From the IMG/VR virus record IMGVR_UViG_3300010354_000485, positions 1-27,646 of that record: a stretch of DNA of 27,646 bases; one strand, given 5' to 3'. The notes under the pieces were generated by a model. That model made no database searches and was not told where the DNA came from. It saw only the letters and a program-made list of their open reading frames with translations. Numbering within the stretch: position 1 is the stretch's first letter; each line of letters begins with the position of its first letter. The stretch is from a virus. Below are positions 1-5,661 of the stretch, in pieces. Both the position numbers and the translations under genes were made by a program.

Positions 1-298
1 CCACCACAGCAGGATCTTGTGGTTCATTGATTCGTCGCACAAGTTCATCATATGCTTCTGCGGATACAATAATCCTTTCTGGTTCTTGTCCCAATCTCAA
101 CCTACGTTCTGGACTGATAGTTATATTGTAAGGGTCATCGTAAGGATAGATGTATTCCTGAAACCAACCGATACTCAAACTCTCCCAGAATTCACCATAA
201 CCCCATTCATCACCGTCATCATAACAGTCAAGAATATACAGGACATTACGGAAACCATCAAGAAAGAGTTCCCATTTTGTTGGGGTTTCAAATCTCAC
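1..298 (-). CDS. Unrecognised small phage protein with DUF1778-antitoxin-like tail motif (3' end outside window)
   Basis: The reading frame is open from a GTG at 298 to the window edge (99 codons, no stop yet). The GTG shares four bases (GTGA) with the stop of the upstream gene, the same coupling used by most neighbours, so I prefer it; a GGAG lies about 12 bases upstream. Residues 1-72 are aromatic and acidic (FWESLSIGWFQEYIYPYDD) and I do not recognise them. Residues 75-99 (ERIIVSAEAYDELVRRINEP, then QDPAV) match the pattern h-[LV]S-x3-[YW]-[DE]-x-[LF]-x5-N-x-P-x2-P found in the toxin-neutralising tail of DUF1778/TacA-type antitoxins. The DNA-binding ribbon-helix-helix of those antitoxins is not visible in the part seen, so this is motif resemblance, not a family assignment. 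Function unknown. Confidence 0.75.
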   Translation of the reverse strand, partial: MRFETPTKWELFLDGFRNVLYILDCYDDGDEWGYGEFWESLSIGWFQEYIYPYDDPYNITISPERRLRLGQEPERIIVSAEAYDELVRRINEPQDPAVV

Positions 299-567
299 GG
301 CGTTTCGTCGCTCCAATAATAACGTAGTTTATCACCATCGGCGTGAATATTCAAGTGGTAAATCTTTTTGTCTTGTGTGTAGATGCCCACCCACAGGCTG
401 CGTTCGTTCATACTTTCCAGGTGAAACATCTCCACATCTTTCAGGACAATTTCATCAGGGTTTTCAGTAAATCTACTCATTTTGTTCTCCACTCTTTTGT
501 ATTCTACACCCATAATAGTTGCGGTATCACCTTCTATAAGAACCTTTGATATGTCTATTTCATTCAT
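295..567 (-). CDS. Hypothetical small phage protein (90 aa)
   Basis: ATG start at 567 shares ATGA with the stop of the gene upstream; a GGGTAAAG stretch just upstream may act as ribosome binding site. The product is acidic and looks like a compact beta-rich domain (VLIEGDTATIMGVEYKRVE at residues 9-27, then alternating hydrophobic segments up to RYYWSDETP at the end). No signal peptide, membrane segment or catalytic motif is visible, and I do not recognise a family. Its stop overlaps the GTG start of the next gene by four bases, so it is embedded in a translationally coupled array. Confidence 0.8.
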   Translation of the reverse strand: MNEIDISKVLIEGDTATIMGVEYKRVENKMSRFTENPDEIVLKDVEMFHLESMNERSLWVGIYTQDKKIYHLNIHADGDKLRYYWSDETP

Positions 568-1118
568 TTCTTTACCCTTTTCAGAAACTCATCTGCTTGC
601 TCACGAAGTCGTTTAATCAAATCCTCAATATCTTCAATCGCAATATGATTATACTCCCGATTGAGATATTCGCAACGAATAGCATCAATCATACTTTCCA
701 TTGCAATAATCTGTTGATGCTCTGGTGTGATTGGTGTGCCGTGAGGAAGTCCAGAAGTTTCAAGATTATGAAAGTCATTATATCGTTGCAGAACACGATT
801 ACTCTTCTCACGACGTTCAGCAACCTCAAACATTGCATCGGGATATGGTTCTTGATTATTCATAAGTTCCACAATCTTATTGTAATCTTTTTCGGATACT
901 TTTGCGTGGAGTGGTTCCTTACTCATAAGTTTCCTGAGTTGTTCTTTACCGTATTCAGTGAGTTCGTGTTTTTTGTTGCGGAGTTCTTCTATTTCTTTTT
1001 GGGTAAGATTGACCCAAGACATATCATTATTCATACGTTTTGCCCATCCTAAGTTTGGCCATGTGTCTCTAAAAATTTGATTTAGTTTTTCGTTTCCGTA
1101 ATCAATCCCAGCTGACAT
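564..1118 (-). CDS. Hypothetical phage protein with internal DUF1778-like motif (184 aa)
   Basis: The frame is open from 1166, but starts at 1166 or 1145 would overlap the upstream gene by 65 or 44 bases. I chose the ATG at 1118 (MSAGIDYGNEKL), which overlaps by 17 bases; the ribosome binding site evidence does not decide between them (an AGGA lies about 13 bases upstream). The protein is rich in charged helices: residues 39-65 and 135-184 look alpha-helical. Residues 74-94 (VSEKDYNKIVELMNNQEPYP) resemble the same DUF1778-type motif seen in the last gene of this array, although the rest of the two proteins is unrelated. The C-terminal 40 residues are a Leu/Arg/Glu helix ending in KRVKK, possibly a coiled coil or nucleic-acid contact. 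Function unknown. Confidence 0.75.
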   Translation of the reverse strand: MSAGIDYGNEKLNQIFRDTWPNLGWAKRMNNDMSWVNLTQKEIEELRNKKHELTEYGKEQLRKLMSKEPLHAKVSEKDYNKIVELMNNQEPYPDAMFEVAERREKSNRVLQRYNDFHNLETSGLPHGTPITPEHQQIIAMESMIDAIRCEYLNREYNHIAIEDIEDLIKRLREQADEFLKRVKK

Positions 1119-1491
1119 TTTGCAGTAAGAATCCTGGCATGACATATGTATAAGTTCCCAGACCATCTACTCCACCAACTTTATACTCCCACTTGTATTC
1201 ATACTTGTTATGTGAATCCCATGTCAGGTATCCTTTTTCTTTATCAAAGCGACCTTTGATTGTCAATTTGAAACGATTAGAATAAATGTTGCGAGTTCGA
1301 AGTGCTCCACCCTTTTCACGAGTTTCAATCACAGTGCATTCATCCAACATAAACTCTTCTTTAGTTTCTAAAGCACATGGAGTTTTATATGTGAATGGGC
1401 GATAAGTTTTTGCTTCTTGTGCCATCACAGGGGAAGCAAAAATAATAGCAGCAGCAAGAATTAGTTTTTTCATCAGTTGATTAAAAATCAT
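1102..1491 (-). CDS. Predicted exported protein with N-terminal signal peptide (129 aa)
   Basis: The start at 1491 is supported by an AGGTG four bases upstream of the ATG; the internal ATG at 1473 has no such site. Residues 1-24 form a textbook Sec signal: two lysines (8-9), a hydrophobic core LILAAAIIFA (10-19) and a SPVMA cleavage motif before Q25. The mature part is about 105 residues, beta-rich and charged, with two cysteines (39 and 52) that could form a disulfide in the periplasm. No lipobox is present. The pattern suggests a soluble periplasmic or secreted protein rather than a virion component. It sits among small cytoplasmic-looking genes, overlapping the upstream gene by 11 bases. 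Family not recognised. Confidence 0.85.
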   Translation of the reverse strand: MIFNQLMKKLILAAAIIFASPVMAQEAKTYRPFTYKTPCALETKEEFMLDECTVIETREKGGALRTRNIYSNRFKLTIKGRFDKEKGYLTWDSHNKYEYKWEYKVGGVDGLGTYTYVMPGFLLQNVSWD

Positions 1492-1774
1492 ACTTCACCT
1501 CTGTTTCTTTCATACGAAGCAAGAAAGTATCATCACCAATATCACCACTGTAGAGATAATCAATGTGTCTCATAATCTCTGCCATCTTGCGTAGTTTGGG
1601 AATTTGCTCCTGTAGAACATCAATCACATCAGGGTCATGATTGGGATACCATTCATAACCATAAGTGCGATCTTCATTCCTTTCCTTACCATTATTCTCA
1701 ATCTCTACTTCCAACTCATCAGCAAATTGTGAGACCTTGTAATAGTCGTAATCTCCAAAGTGTCCGCCGCTCAT
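1481..1774 (-). CDS. MSGGHF-family hypothetical protein (97 aa)
   Basis: Begins MSGGHFGDYDYYKVSQFADE. This N-terminus, followed by an acidic helix, a middle segment with DPDVIDVLQEQIPKLRKMAEI and an end with HIDYLYSGDIGDDTFLLRM, matches from memory a small family of unknown function in bacteria and phages whose members start MSGGHFDY and contain a conserved [RH]IDWLLSGDDGE[DE][TS]F block. The stretch DYLYSGDIGDDTF at about residues 72-84 is the equivalent here. No biochemical role is known to me. The ATG at 1774 shares ATGA with the stop of the upstream gene. Its end overlaps the signal-peptide gene by 11 bases and carries that gene's AGGTG. Confidence 0.85.
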   Translation of the reverse strand: MSGGHFGDYDYYKVSQFADELEVEIENNGKERNEDRTYGYEWYPNHDPDVIDVLQEQIPKLRKMAEIMRHIDYLYSGDIGDDTFLLRMKETEVKYDF

Positions 1775-1968
1775 TTTACTGCCTCCAATTCATCGAGTTT
1801 TTCGTGAATAAAACCAGTCATATCAAGTGTGCGAGGATCTACACCTTCATCAAGGCAATCAAGGTGAAACTCCATGACAGCACCAAGAATCAAACAGGCT
1901 TTACGATTATCATCCAGTGGTTGAGCAATGTAGTTGACAATGTGCTCGTAGAGTTCGTCGTAAGTCAT
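1771..1968 (-). CDS. Hypothetical small acidic protein (65 aa)
   Basis: ATG start at 1968 and stop at 1771 both lie in 4-base overlaps with the neighbouring genes. The product is predicted to be all-helical and acidic (MTYDELYEHIVNYIAQP, then MEFHLDCLDEGVD). I recognise no family and see no catalytic motif. Its reality rests on its position in an unbroken coupled array and on plausible amino-acid composition. Confidence 0.75.
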   Translation of the reverse strand: MTYDELYEHIVNYIAQPLDDNRKACLILGAVMEFHLDCLDEGVDPRTLDMTGFIHEKLDELEAVK

Positions 1969-2174
1969 TGTTGTGCCTCAATAATAGATTTAATGGTTTT
2001 GAGATCCTCTAGTCGTGCTTTGTGTTCATCATACTGCTCACAGAAGTAATCAAATCGCTCCTGGTGCCCTTCATCATCATAATTTGTCTCTTCTTGAATT
2101 TCCCAAGCAAGACATTCTAAGTTTTGACCTTCATCATCAATGAAGTATTCTAGAGTATCAATTAAAGTCATCAT
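1965..2174 (-). CDS. Hypothetical small acidic protein (69 aa)
   Basis: Two tandem ATG codons (2174 and 2171) are possible starts, with a TTG at 2180 also open; none has a clear ribosome binding site. I give the first ATG, which overlaps the upstream gene by 17 bases. The protein is strongly acidic with Asp/Glu-rich helices (IDTLEYFIDDEGQNLE, then HKARLEDLKTIKSIIEAQQ) and two cysteines. Such small acidic proteins are common in phage early regions, some being DNA mimics or inhibitors, but nothing here identifies a target. Confidence 0.7.
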   Translation of the reverse strand: MMTLIDTLEYFIDDEGQNLECLAWEIQEETNYDDEGHQERFDYFCEQYDEHKARLEDLKTIKSIIEAQQ

Positions 2175-2340
2175 CGTCAAAGGTAAAGTATTCGTAGATT
2201 GCAGACATTACAGCATCGTCGATGCGTTCCATAACGGCACTTGGCAAAGGATTCTCTACATGTTTGTGTGCAAGATGCCAACCACGACGGACACCTTCTT
2301 CAATTGCCATTTCAAGAATAACACGAGTTTTAGCTTTCAT
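2158..2340 (-). CDS. Hypothetical small protein (60 aa)
   Basis: ATG start at 2340 shares ATGA with the stop of the gene upstream. The N-terminal half is a basic/amphipathic helix (MKAKTRVILEMAIEEGVRRG, residues 1-20) followed by HLAHKHVENPLPSAVMERI; the C-terminus is a run of aspartates (FDDDDFN). Opposite charges at the two ends suggest a compact helical fold. Family not recognised. It overlaps the downstream gene by 17 bases. Confidence 0.72.
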   Translation of the reverse strand: MKAKTRVILEMAIEEGVRRGWHLAHKHVENPLPSAVMERIDDAVMSAIYEYFTFDDDDFN

Positions 2341-2540
2341 TCTTCATCCTCCAATTCATCATCTTCTACGGGAAACATAGCATCATACTCTTTATCAGTT
2401 ATGGAGAGCATTTGAATGAATGCCCCCCTCTCTTCTGCCTCGAAGATCTCATCTTCATACATCATAAGATAATGTGCAAAATCTTTTGGAGTGGTGCTGG
2501 CAAATTCTAGCACACCATCGATTATACAAACATAATTCAT
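2337..2540 (-). CDS. Hypothetical small acidic protein (67 aa)
   Basis: Start (ATG at 2540) and stop both lie in ATGA overlaps. It opens with a beta strand (MNYVCIIDGVLEFASTTP) and continues with an acidic helix and a tail EDDELEDEE. The composition is strongly negative. I recognise no family. Confidence 0.75.
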   Translation of the reverse strand: MNYVCIIDGVLEFASTTPKDFAHYLMMYEDEIFEAEERGAFIQMLSITDKEYDAMFPVEDDELEDEE

Positions 2541-2752
2541 TCAATCACCTCCCAGTGTGCATCAGATTTGTCACCGAAACGATTAGTGCCCGTGCGGGTG
2601 CTAACCCACATAAAGTATTTGCGATTTTCTGATGCGAGAAACAACTCACCACCAGTATCCTGCTCTACAATACAAACAGGATTGTTTTCCATAATGTTAG
2701 CAAGACGATTCTTTGCCTTGCTACTCTTAGGTTTTACAGTAACCTTTCTCAT
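2537..2752 (-). CDS. Hypothetical small protein (71 aa), basic N-terminus
   Basis: ATG at 2752 shares ATGA with the stop of the small membrane-protein gene upstream. The N-terminal 17 residues are basic (MRKVTVKPKSSKAKNRL); the rest looks like a small beta-barrel (VCIVEQDTGGELFLASEN, then YFMWVSTRTG, then HWEVIE). Basic tail plus beta-barrel would suit nucleic-acid binding, but this is only inference. Proteins of this kind recur in cyanophage genomes without assigned function. Confidence 0.8.
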   Translation of the reverse strand: MRKVTVKPKSSKAKNRLANIMENNPVCIVEQDTGGELFLASENRKYFMWVSTRTGTNRFGDKSDAHWEVIE

Positions 2753-2889
2753 GATTTTAGATGCTTAATCAGTTCAGGAAAATTTGCTTTACCATGTAAT
2801 AATACACCACCCACCACGCACATGTCAAGCAGGAAGAGCATTAGTAAAAATAATGTGATGTATAACTTATCCTTATCACTCTTGTTCAT
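2749..2889 (-). CDS. Small predicted membrane protein (46 aa)
   Basis: A 47-codon frame fills what would otherwise be a gap of about 125 bases between two genes. It starts at ATG 2889, overlaps the end of the upstream gene by 14 bases, and its TGA overlaps the ATG of the next gene by four bases, the coupling signature of the whole array. The sequence is a short charged head (MNKSDKDK), a single hydrophobic helix (LYITLFLLMLFLLDM, then CVVGGVLL; about residues 9-31) and a basic tail (FPELIKHLKS). This is the layout of a one-pass inner-membrane protein, perhaps with a short cytoplasmic tail. Function unknown. The correct stop-start overlap and absence of any other use for this DNA are the main support. 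Confidence 0.65.
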   Translation of the reverse strand: MNKSDKDKLYITLFLLMLFLLDMCVVGGVLLHGKANFPELIKHLKS

Positions 2890-3220
2890 CGTCTAATGAT
2901 TCTTTCAATCTATTAAGAAAATCTTCATCCATAGGTATCAACTTTTCTTCACCACGATCAATCCTATCACACATATCCATCAGATATTCTAGAAACTCTT
3001 TAGGATATGTTTCATCCATATTGATACTGCACCAGAACCATTCGTAACACTCTTGATATGGATCATCACTACTCAGTAGAGCATAATCAGCATAGTTACC
3101 ACTAATAAGGTCACGCCACATCTTAAAGTTGTTCCACATCTCTCTCCAACCAGTTTGAAAACAATGTCCAAAATAATACTCAAACCAATTCAAACGATTT
3201 TTGTTAGGAGTCATAATCAT
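2876..3220 (-). CDS. Hypothetical phage protein, Trp/Tyr-rich (114 aa)
   Basis: Possible starts are ATG 3220, ATG 3214 (MTPNKNRLNWFEYYF) and TTG 3223; none has a clear ribosome binding site and I give the first ATG. The protein is unusually rich in aromatic residues (NWFEYYFGHCFQTGW, then MWNNFKMW, then ECYEWFWCSINMDETYP) and ends in an acidic helix (LNRLKESLDDEQE). No membrane segment is continuous enough to call. Family not recognised. Confidence 0.75.
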   Translation of the reverse strand: MIMTPNKNRLNWFEYYFGHCFQTGWREMWNNFKMWRDLISGNYADYALLSSDDPYQECYEWFWCSINMDETYPKEFLEYLMDMCDRIDRGEEKLIPMDEDFLNRLKESLDDEQE

Positions 3221-3491
3221 CAATAAAGTTATCTTTCCAAGTATACGACATAATATCTAAATCAAATCCAAATTTATAAACAATAAAAAGCAATCCAAAA
3301 ATTTTGCCTCCACCCATCGTTATATGTAAATAAGGATTGGACCCACATTCACACCAAGATACAGAGGTTTGAATAAAAGAAACTTGGTCTGTTTTTAATA
3401 TCTGAAGGGCATACTCATTTCCATAATCAACCCTCCTAAAATAGTCAATTAATTTAAACTTTTTCAAAGCAGACGGAATTAAATTTGCCAC
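3204..3491 (-). CDS. Hypothetical phage protein (95 aa, GTG start)
   Basis: The start is GTG at 3491, preceded at about six bases by AGAGG, which decides it even though it overlaps the upstream gene by 38 bases. A stronger AGGAGGG inside the gene precedes an out-of-frame ATG that opens only nine codons. The product has a basic N-terminus (IPSALKKFKLIDYFRRVDYG), a central glycine-rich segment with two cysteines (WCECGSNPYLHITMGGGKIF) and a hydrophobic stretch (IFGLLFIVYKFGFDL) that could be a buried strand or a short membrane-associated helix. Family not recognised. Confidence 0.72.
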   Translation of the reverse strand: MANLIPSALKKFKLIDYFRRVDYGNEYALQILKTDQVSFIQTSVSWCECGSNPYLHITMGGGKIFGLLFIVYKFGFDLDIMSYTWKDNFIDDYDS

Positions 3492-3663
3492 GGATACCTC
3501 TTAGTTCTATTTTAGTGTGCTGAGAATGAACATAGACGTGTTCAACATAATATTTGTCGCCAAGGATCAATATTCCACTAGGGTCATCATTATTTCCCCA
3601 ATTAATTTGTTCTTTGGAACAACCAAGAAATTTTACGGTGTCTCCAGATTTAATTTTAGTCAC
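3454..3663 (-). CDS. Hypothetical small beta-barrel protein (69 aa)
   Basis: ATG start at 3663 overlaps the previous gene by eight bases. The arrangement KSGDTVKFLG at residues 5-14, then LGDKYYVEHVYVHSQHTKIEL and a final FNSVCFEKV, resembles the SH3/KOW-like small proteins of phages built as [KV]GD.VK...G..Y.V..V........L.G....[FY]....F. This is a fold-level resemblance only; the function is unknown. Two cysteines and several histidines do not form a clear metal site. Confidence 0.78.
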   Translation of the reverse strand: MTKIKSGDTVKFLGCSKEQINWGNNDDPSGILILGDKYYVEHVYVHSQHTKIELRGIRGKFNSVCFEKV

Positions 3664-3838
3664 TTGCCCTCCAAGCTTTGCTTAATGGTGATGATTGATA
3701 TTCCTCAACAGAAAGCAAAATTTCGTGAGAAATTTCATTCGCTTCTTCTTCATCCCAAATACCACCTTTTTCGCCAACATGGTAATAAAAATAAAGGCGA
3801 TCTTTAATGGTATCAATTAGTTTGTCGTATTTGGTCAT
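3656..3838 (-). CDS. Hypothetical small protein (60 aa)
   Basis: ATG at 3838 follows a 31-base spacer with a GAGGT about 12 bases upstream. The product is helical and acidic: a basic first helix (MTKYDKLIDTIKDRLYFYYH), then EEEANEISHEILLSVEEYQ. Family not recognised. It appears to head the block of tightly overlapping genes that runs to the low end of the window. Confidence 0.72.
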   Translation of the reverse strand: MTKYDKLIDTIKDRLYFYYHVGEKGGIWDEEEANEISHEILLSVEEYQSSPLSKAWRASD

Positions 3839-3856
3839 TAGTTTAAGATTACCTCA

Positions 3857-3867
3857 CTATAATATAG
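3857..3867 (-). promoter_or_regulatory. Possible -10 element ahead of the small-gene block
   Basis: In the 31-base spacer before the gene starting at 3838 the minus strand reads CTATATTATAG, containing TATTAT (five of six matches to the sigma70 -10 box). A matching -35 is poor (TCAACC at 17 bases). It could be a host-polymerase early promoter, but AT-rich spacers give such matches by chance. Confidence 0.25.
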
Positions 3868-3869
3868 GG

Positions 3870-4130
3870 TTATTTTTCTTCGGTTGAGTTTTTTGTTTTG
3901 ATTTCAAGATCTTTTTCAAGTTGTCTAGTCATTCTTTCAACTCTCCAATTTAAAGTCCAGCGGGTTATTGGATTTTTTGGATGAAATCGTATAATCCAAA
4001 TCAATCTTTTAATTTGAACAACTCCAAAACGAAGCATCAAATCTATATAAGCTCCCACATTTCTATCAATAACAATTAAGATGGCAAGAATAGAAAACAA
4101 TGAAAATAGTGTGTAGTAATATAATGTCAC
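3870..4130 (-). CDS. Small predicted membrane protein (86 aa)
   Basis: GTG start at 4130 with an AGAGG about eight bases upstream. Residues 4-21 (YYYTLFSLFSILAILIVI) form a strong N-terminal membrane helix; the remainder is basic and helical (RFGVVQIKRLIWIIRFHP, then RVERMTRQLEKDLEIKTKN), so an anchor with a cytoplasmic basic domain is likely. There is no signal-peptidase motif. Family not recognised. An AATAAATA on the minus strand 29 bases upstream of the start might be a weak late-type promoter, but it coincides with the end of the preceding gene. Confidence 0.75.
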   Translation of the reverse strand: MTLYYYTLFSLFSILAILIVIDRNVGAYIDLMLRFGVVQIKRLIWIIRFHPKNPITRWTLNWRVERMTRQLEKDLEIKTKNSTEEK

Positions 4131-4161
4131 AGATCTTGCCTCTATTAATTTTCTGTGCTAT

Positions 4162-4350
4162 TTATTCTTCAACTGTCCAATCAGATTTTTCTTTTTTACG
4201 GAGTTTTTTGAGTTCTTTATAAAGTTCTTTGATTTCCTGATATGCTTGTTCAGGAGAAATCTTATCAGATACTTCAAGTCCAGCAATAAGAGCAACCTTG
4301 TCGCCAAAGCGAGCAAGTGCTCTTTCAAATTCAGTAAGTGTTTCGTACAT
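4162..4350 (-). CDS. Hypothetical small helical protein (62 aa)
   Basis: ATG at 4350 lies seven bases after the stop of the helicase gene. The protein is predicted entirely helical, with a basic central part (EIKELYKELKKLRKKEKSDW) that could form a short coiled coil. Nothing identifies a family. Its position directly behind the helicase suggests co-transcription, which does not by itself prove a shared role. Confidence 0.75.
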   Translation of the reverse strand: MYETLTEFERALARFGDKVALIAGLEVSDKISPEQAYQEIKELYKELKKLRKKEKSDWTVEE

Positions 4351-4357
4351 AATAGTT

Positions 4358-5584
4358 TCAGCGAATATCGATAGCGGGTTGCCCCTTAATGAAAATGGTT
4401 TCTACGACTTCTTCCAGACGACGCTGAGTTTTCTTGCCGTAGTTTTTGAACACAGGAACAGTAATGTATCCTGTGGATTTGCGATACATCGCAAAATTAC
4501 CTGCCTCAATTTTACCACAAGAAATGTCTTTTGCGTCATCTTTATTAAGACGAATAACACGACCAATGGTTTGTGCCATTTCCACAATTGGGAGATTACG
4601 AAGCAGAATAGTGTGAGTCAAACCATGAACGTTGATACCTTCGGACAGAATGCTGTAGTGGAAGATGATGAACTTACGCTCAGGATCTTGACCCCAGGCG
4701 TTAAAGGTGTCGAAGAAGGTTTCCCGATCAACTTTGGTTTGATTGACATAGGCACCATACTTGCTGGTGATGTGAAGAACATCATATCCACGCTCAGCGA
4801 GGTCTGAGAGCACCGTGGTGGTCGATAGCATCTGCCACAGCACTTTGCTGTTGGGGGCAGCGACAAGCACCTTCTGGGCGTTTCTATCGTCCAGTTTGTC
4901 AATCATATGAATGAGAGTGTCTGCGTCATTGTCTGCAGCACTAAGACCTTTCTGACGTTCGAAGTCAACTTCATGAATGTCAATTGTAGGCAAAAGAATA
5001 CTGCCTTGATCAACAAGTTCTGGTGCAGGAACATTAGCAATGATCTGACCAAACACGATGCTATTATTCATACCAGTTCCGAGAGAAGAACGACGATGCT
5101 TGGGTGTAGCAGTAAAATAATAGTAATTAGTAGCATTACAAGATGCCACAGAATCAAAAAAGTCGGTACGGACTGCATTGTGTGCTTCATCAAAATAGGC
5201 AACGTCAATATTGATCTCAGATTCGTTCAAACGACGTAGAGAATTGTATGTAGTGAAGATAAGTTTATGGTTGTCAACAGTTTCGTCCCAAAGAGAAATT
5301 ACTTCGGGATTCGTGGTGCTCTTATGATGCGTTTCTCCGCTGTGAACGTGAAGAACGTTAGCATCATCAATAAACTCAAGAAACTCACAGGATAATTGCT
5401 CCGCCAAAAGGATACGAGGGGCACAGACAACAATGGTCTGTGGCGTGATAGATTCATTCATTCGACGGATTGCATCGAAAATCATGATAAGAGTTTTGCC
5501 AGCACCAGTCGGAGCAATAATCTGCCCAAACAGATGCTTCATCATGGCATCCAGTGCTTTCTGTTGGTGAGGGCGAAGTTGCAT
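4358..5584 (-). CDS. Superfamily 2 DEAH helicase (408 aa)
   Basis: An ATP-dependent nucleic-acid helicase or translocase. All core SF2 motifs are visible: Q-like LRPHQQKAL (3-11), Walker A APTGAGKT (24-31), Ia (VVCAPRILLAEQL), Ib (FTTYNSL), Walker B DEAH (132-135), motif III TAT (158-160), motif V SEGINV (314-319) and motif VI QTIGRVIR (338-345). The frame extends to 5689, but that part encodes no helicase sequence and covers the terminator; ATG 5584 places the Q-like motif at the N-terminus as usual for the family. T4 UvsW is longer (about 500 aa) with a separate N-terminal DNA-binding domain that is missing here, so I call this a ResIII/DEAD-type helicase rather than UvsW. Likely roles are recombination or replication repair. 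Confidence 0.93.
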   Translation of the reverse strand: MQLRPHQQKALDAMMKHLFGQIIAPTGAGKTLIMIFDAIRRMNESITPQTIVVCAPRILLAEQLSCEFLEFIDDANVLHVHSGETHHKSTTNPEVISLWDETVDNHKLIFTTYNSLRRLNESEINIDVAYFDEAHNAVRTDFFDSVASCNATNYYYFTATPKHRRSSLGTGMNNSIVFGQIIANVPAPELVDQGSILLPTIDIHEVDFERQKGLSAADNDADTLIHMIDKLDDRNAQKVLVAAPNSKVLWQMLSTTTVLSDLAERGYDVLHITSKYGAYVNQTKVDRETFFDTFNAWGQDPERKFIIFHYSILSEGINVHGLTHTILLRNLPIVEMAQTIGRVIRLNKDDAKDISCGKIEAGNFAMYRKSTGYITVPVFKNYGKKTQRRLEEVVETIFIKGQPAIDIR

Positions 5585-5606
5585 GACAAATTGAATCAAC
5601 AAAGAT

Positions 5607-5635
5607 AGTATCGCACAAAAAAAGGGGGCAGTCAA
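5607..5635 (-). promoter_or_regulatory. Sigma70-type promoter for the helicase gene, -35 inside the terminator loop
   Basis: On the minus strand TTGACT (5630-5635, five of six matches) is followed after exactly 17 bases by GATACT (5607-5612, four of six). The helicase ATG is at 5584, so a start of transcription near 5600 leaves a very short leader. The -35 box occupies the loop of the terminator that ends the late unit. Confidence 0.5.
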
Positions 5636-5642
5636 CCCCCTT
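5617..5642 (-). terminator. Rho-independent terminator of the late structural unit
   Basis: Read on the minus strand: AAGGGGG, a seven-base loop, CCCCCTT, in a run of seven T. The five G-C pairs and T-tract are a classic intrinsic terminator. It begins 20 bases after the stop of the gene ending at 5662 and precedes the helicase gene. Confidence 0.85.
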
Positions 5643-5661
5643 GTGCCGATTTCATAACTGG

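Noticed and set aside
546-1052. 168-residue frame on the plus strand
   Set aside because: Lies opposite a better minus-strand gene with correct start overlap; the translation is Phe/Ile-rich, as expected for the antisense of Lys/Glu-rich coding sequence, and no plus-strand gene is supported anywhere else.
1-1118. A complete toxin-antitoxin module
   Set aside because: No toxin fold (GNAT, PIN, RelE) is visible beside the motif-bearing proteins and the ribbon-helix-helix is missing; only the short motif supports the idea.
3395-3440. Strong AGGAGGG ribosome binding site inside the gene at 3204-3491
   Set aside because: The ATG that follows opens only nine codons before a stop and is out of frame with the gene; the GTG at 3491 has its own adequate AGAGG.
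4159-4166. AATAAATA as a late promoter
   Set aside because: One mismatch, overlaps the last codons of the upstream gene, and is too close (29 bases) to the next start; such AT-rich octamers arise by chance here.
4358-5584. Naming the helicase uvsW
   Set aside because: Motifs are generic SF2 (DEAH, TAT, QTIGRVIR), and the N-terminal domain that defines UvsW is missing, so a gene symbol would overstate the evidence.
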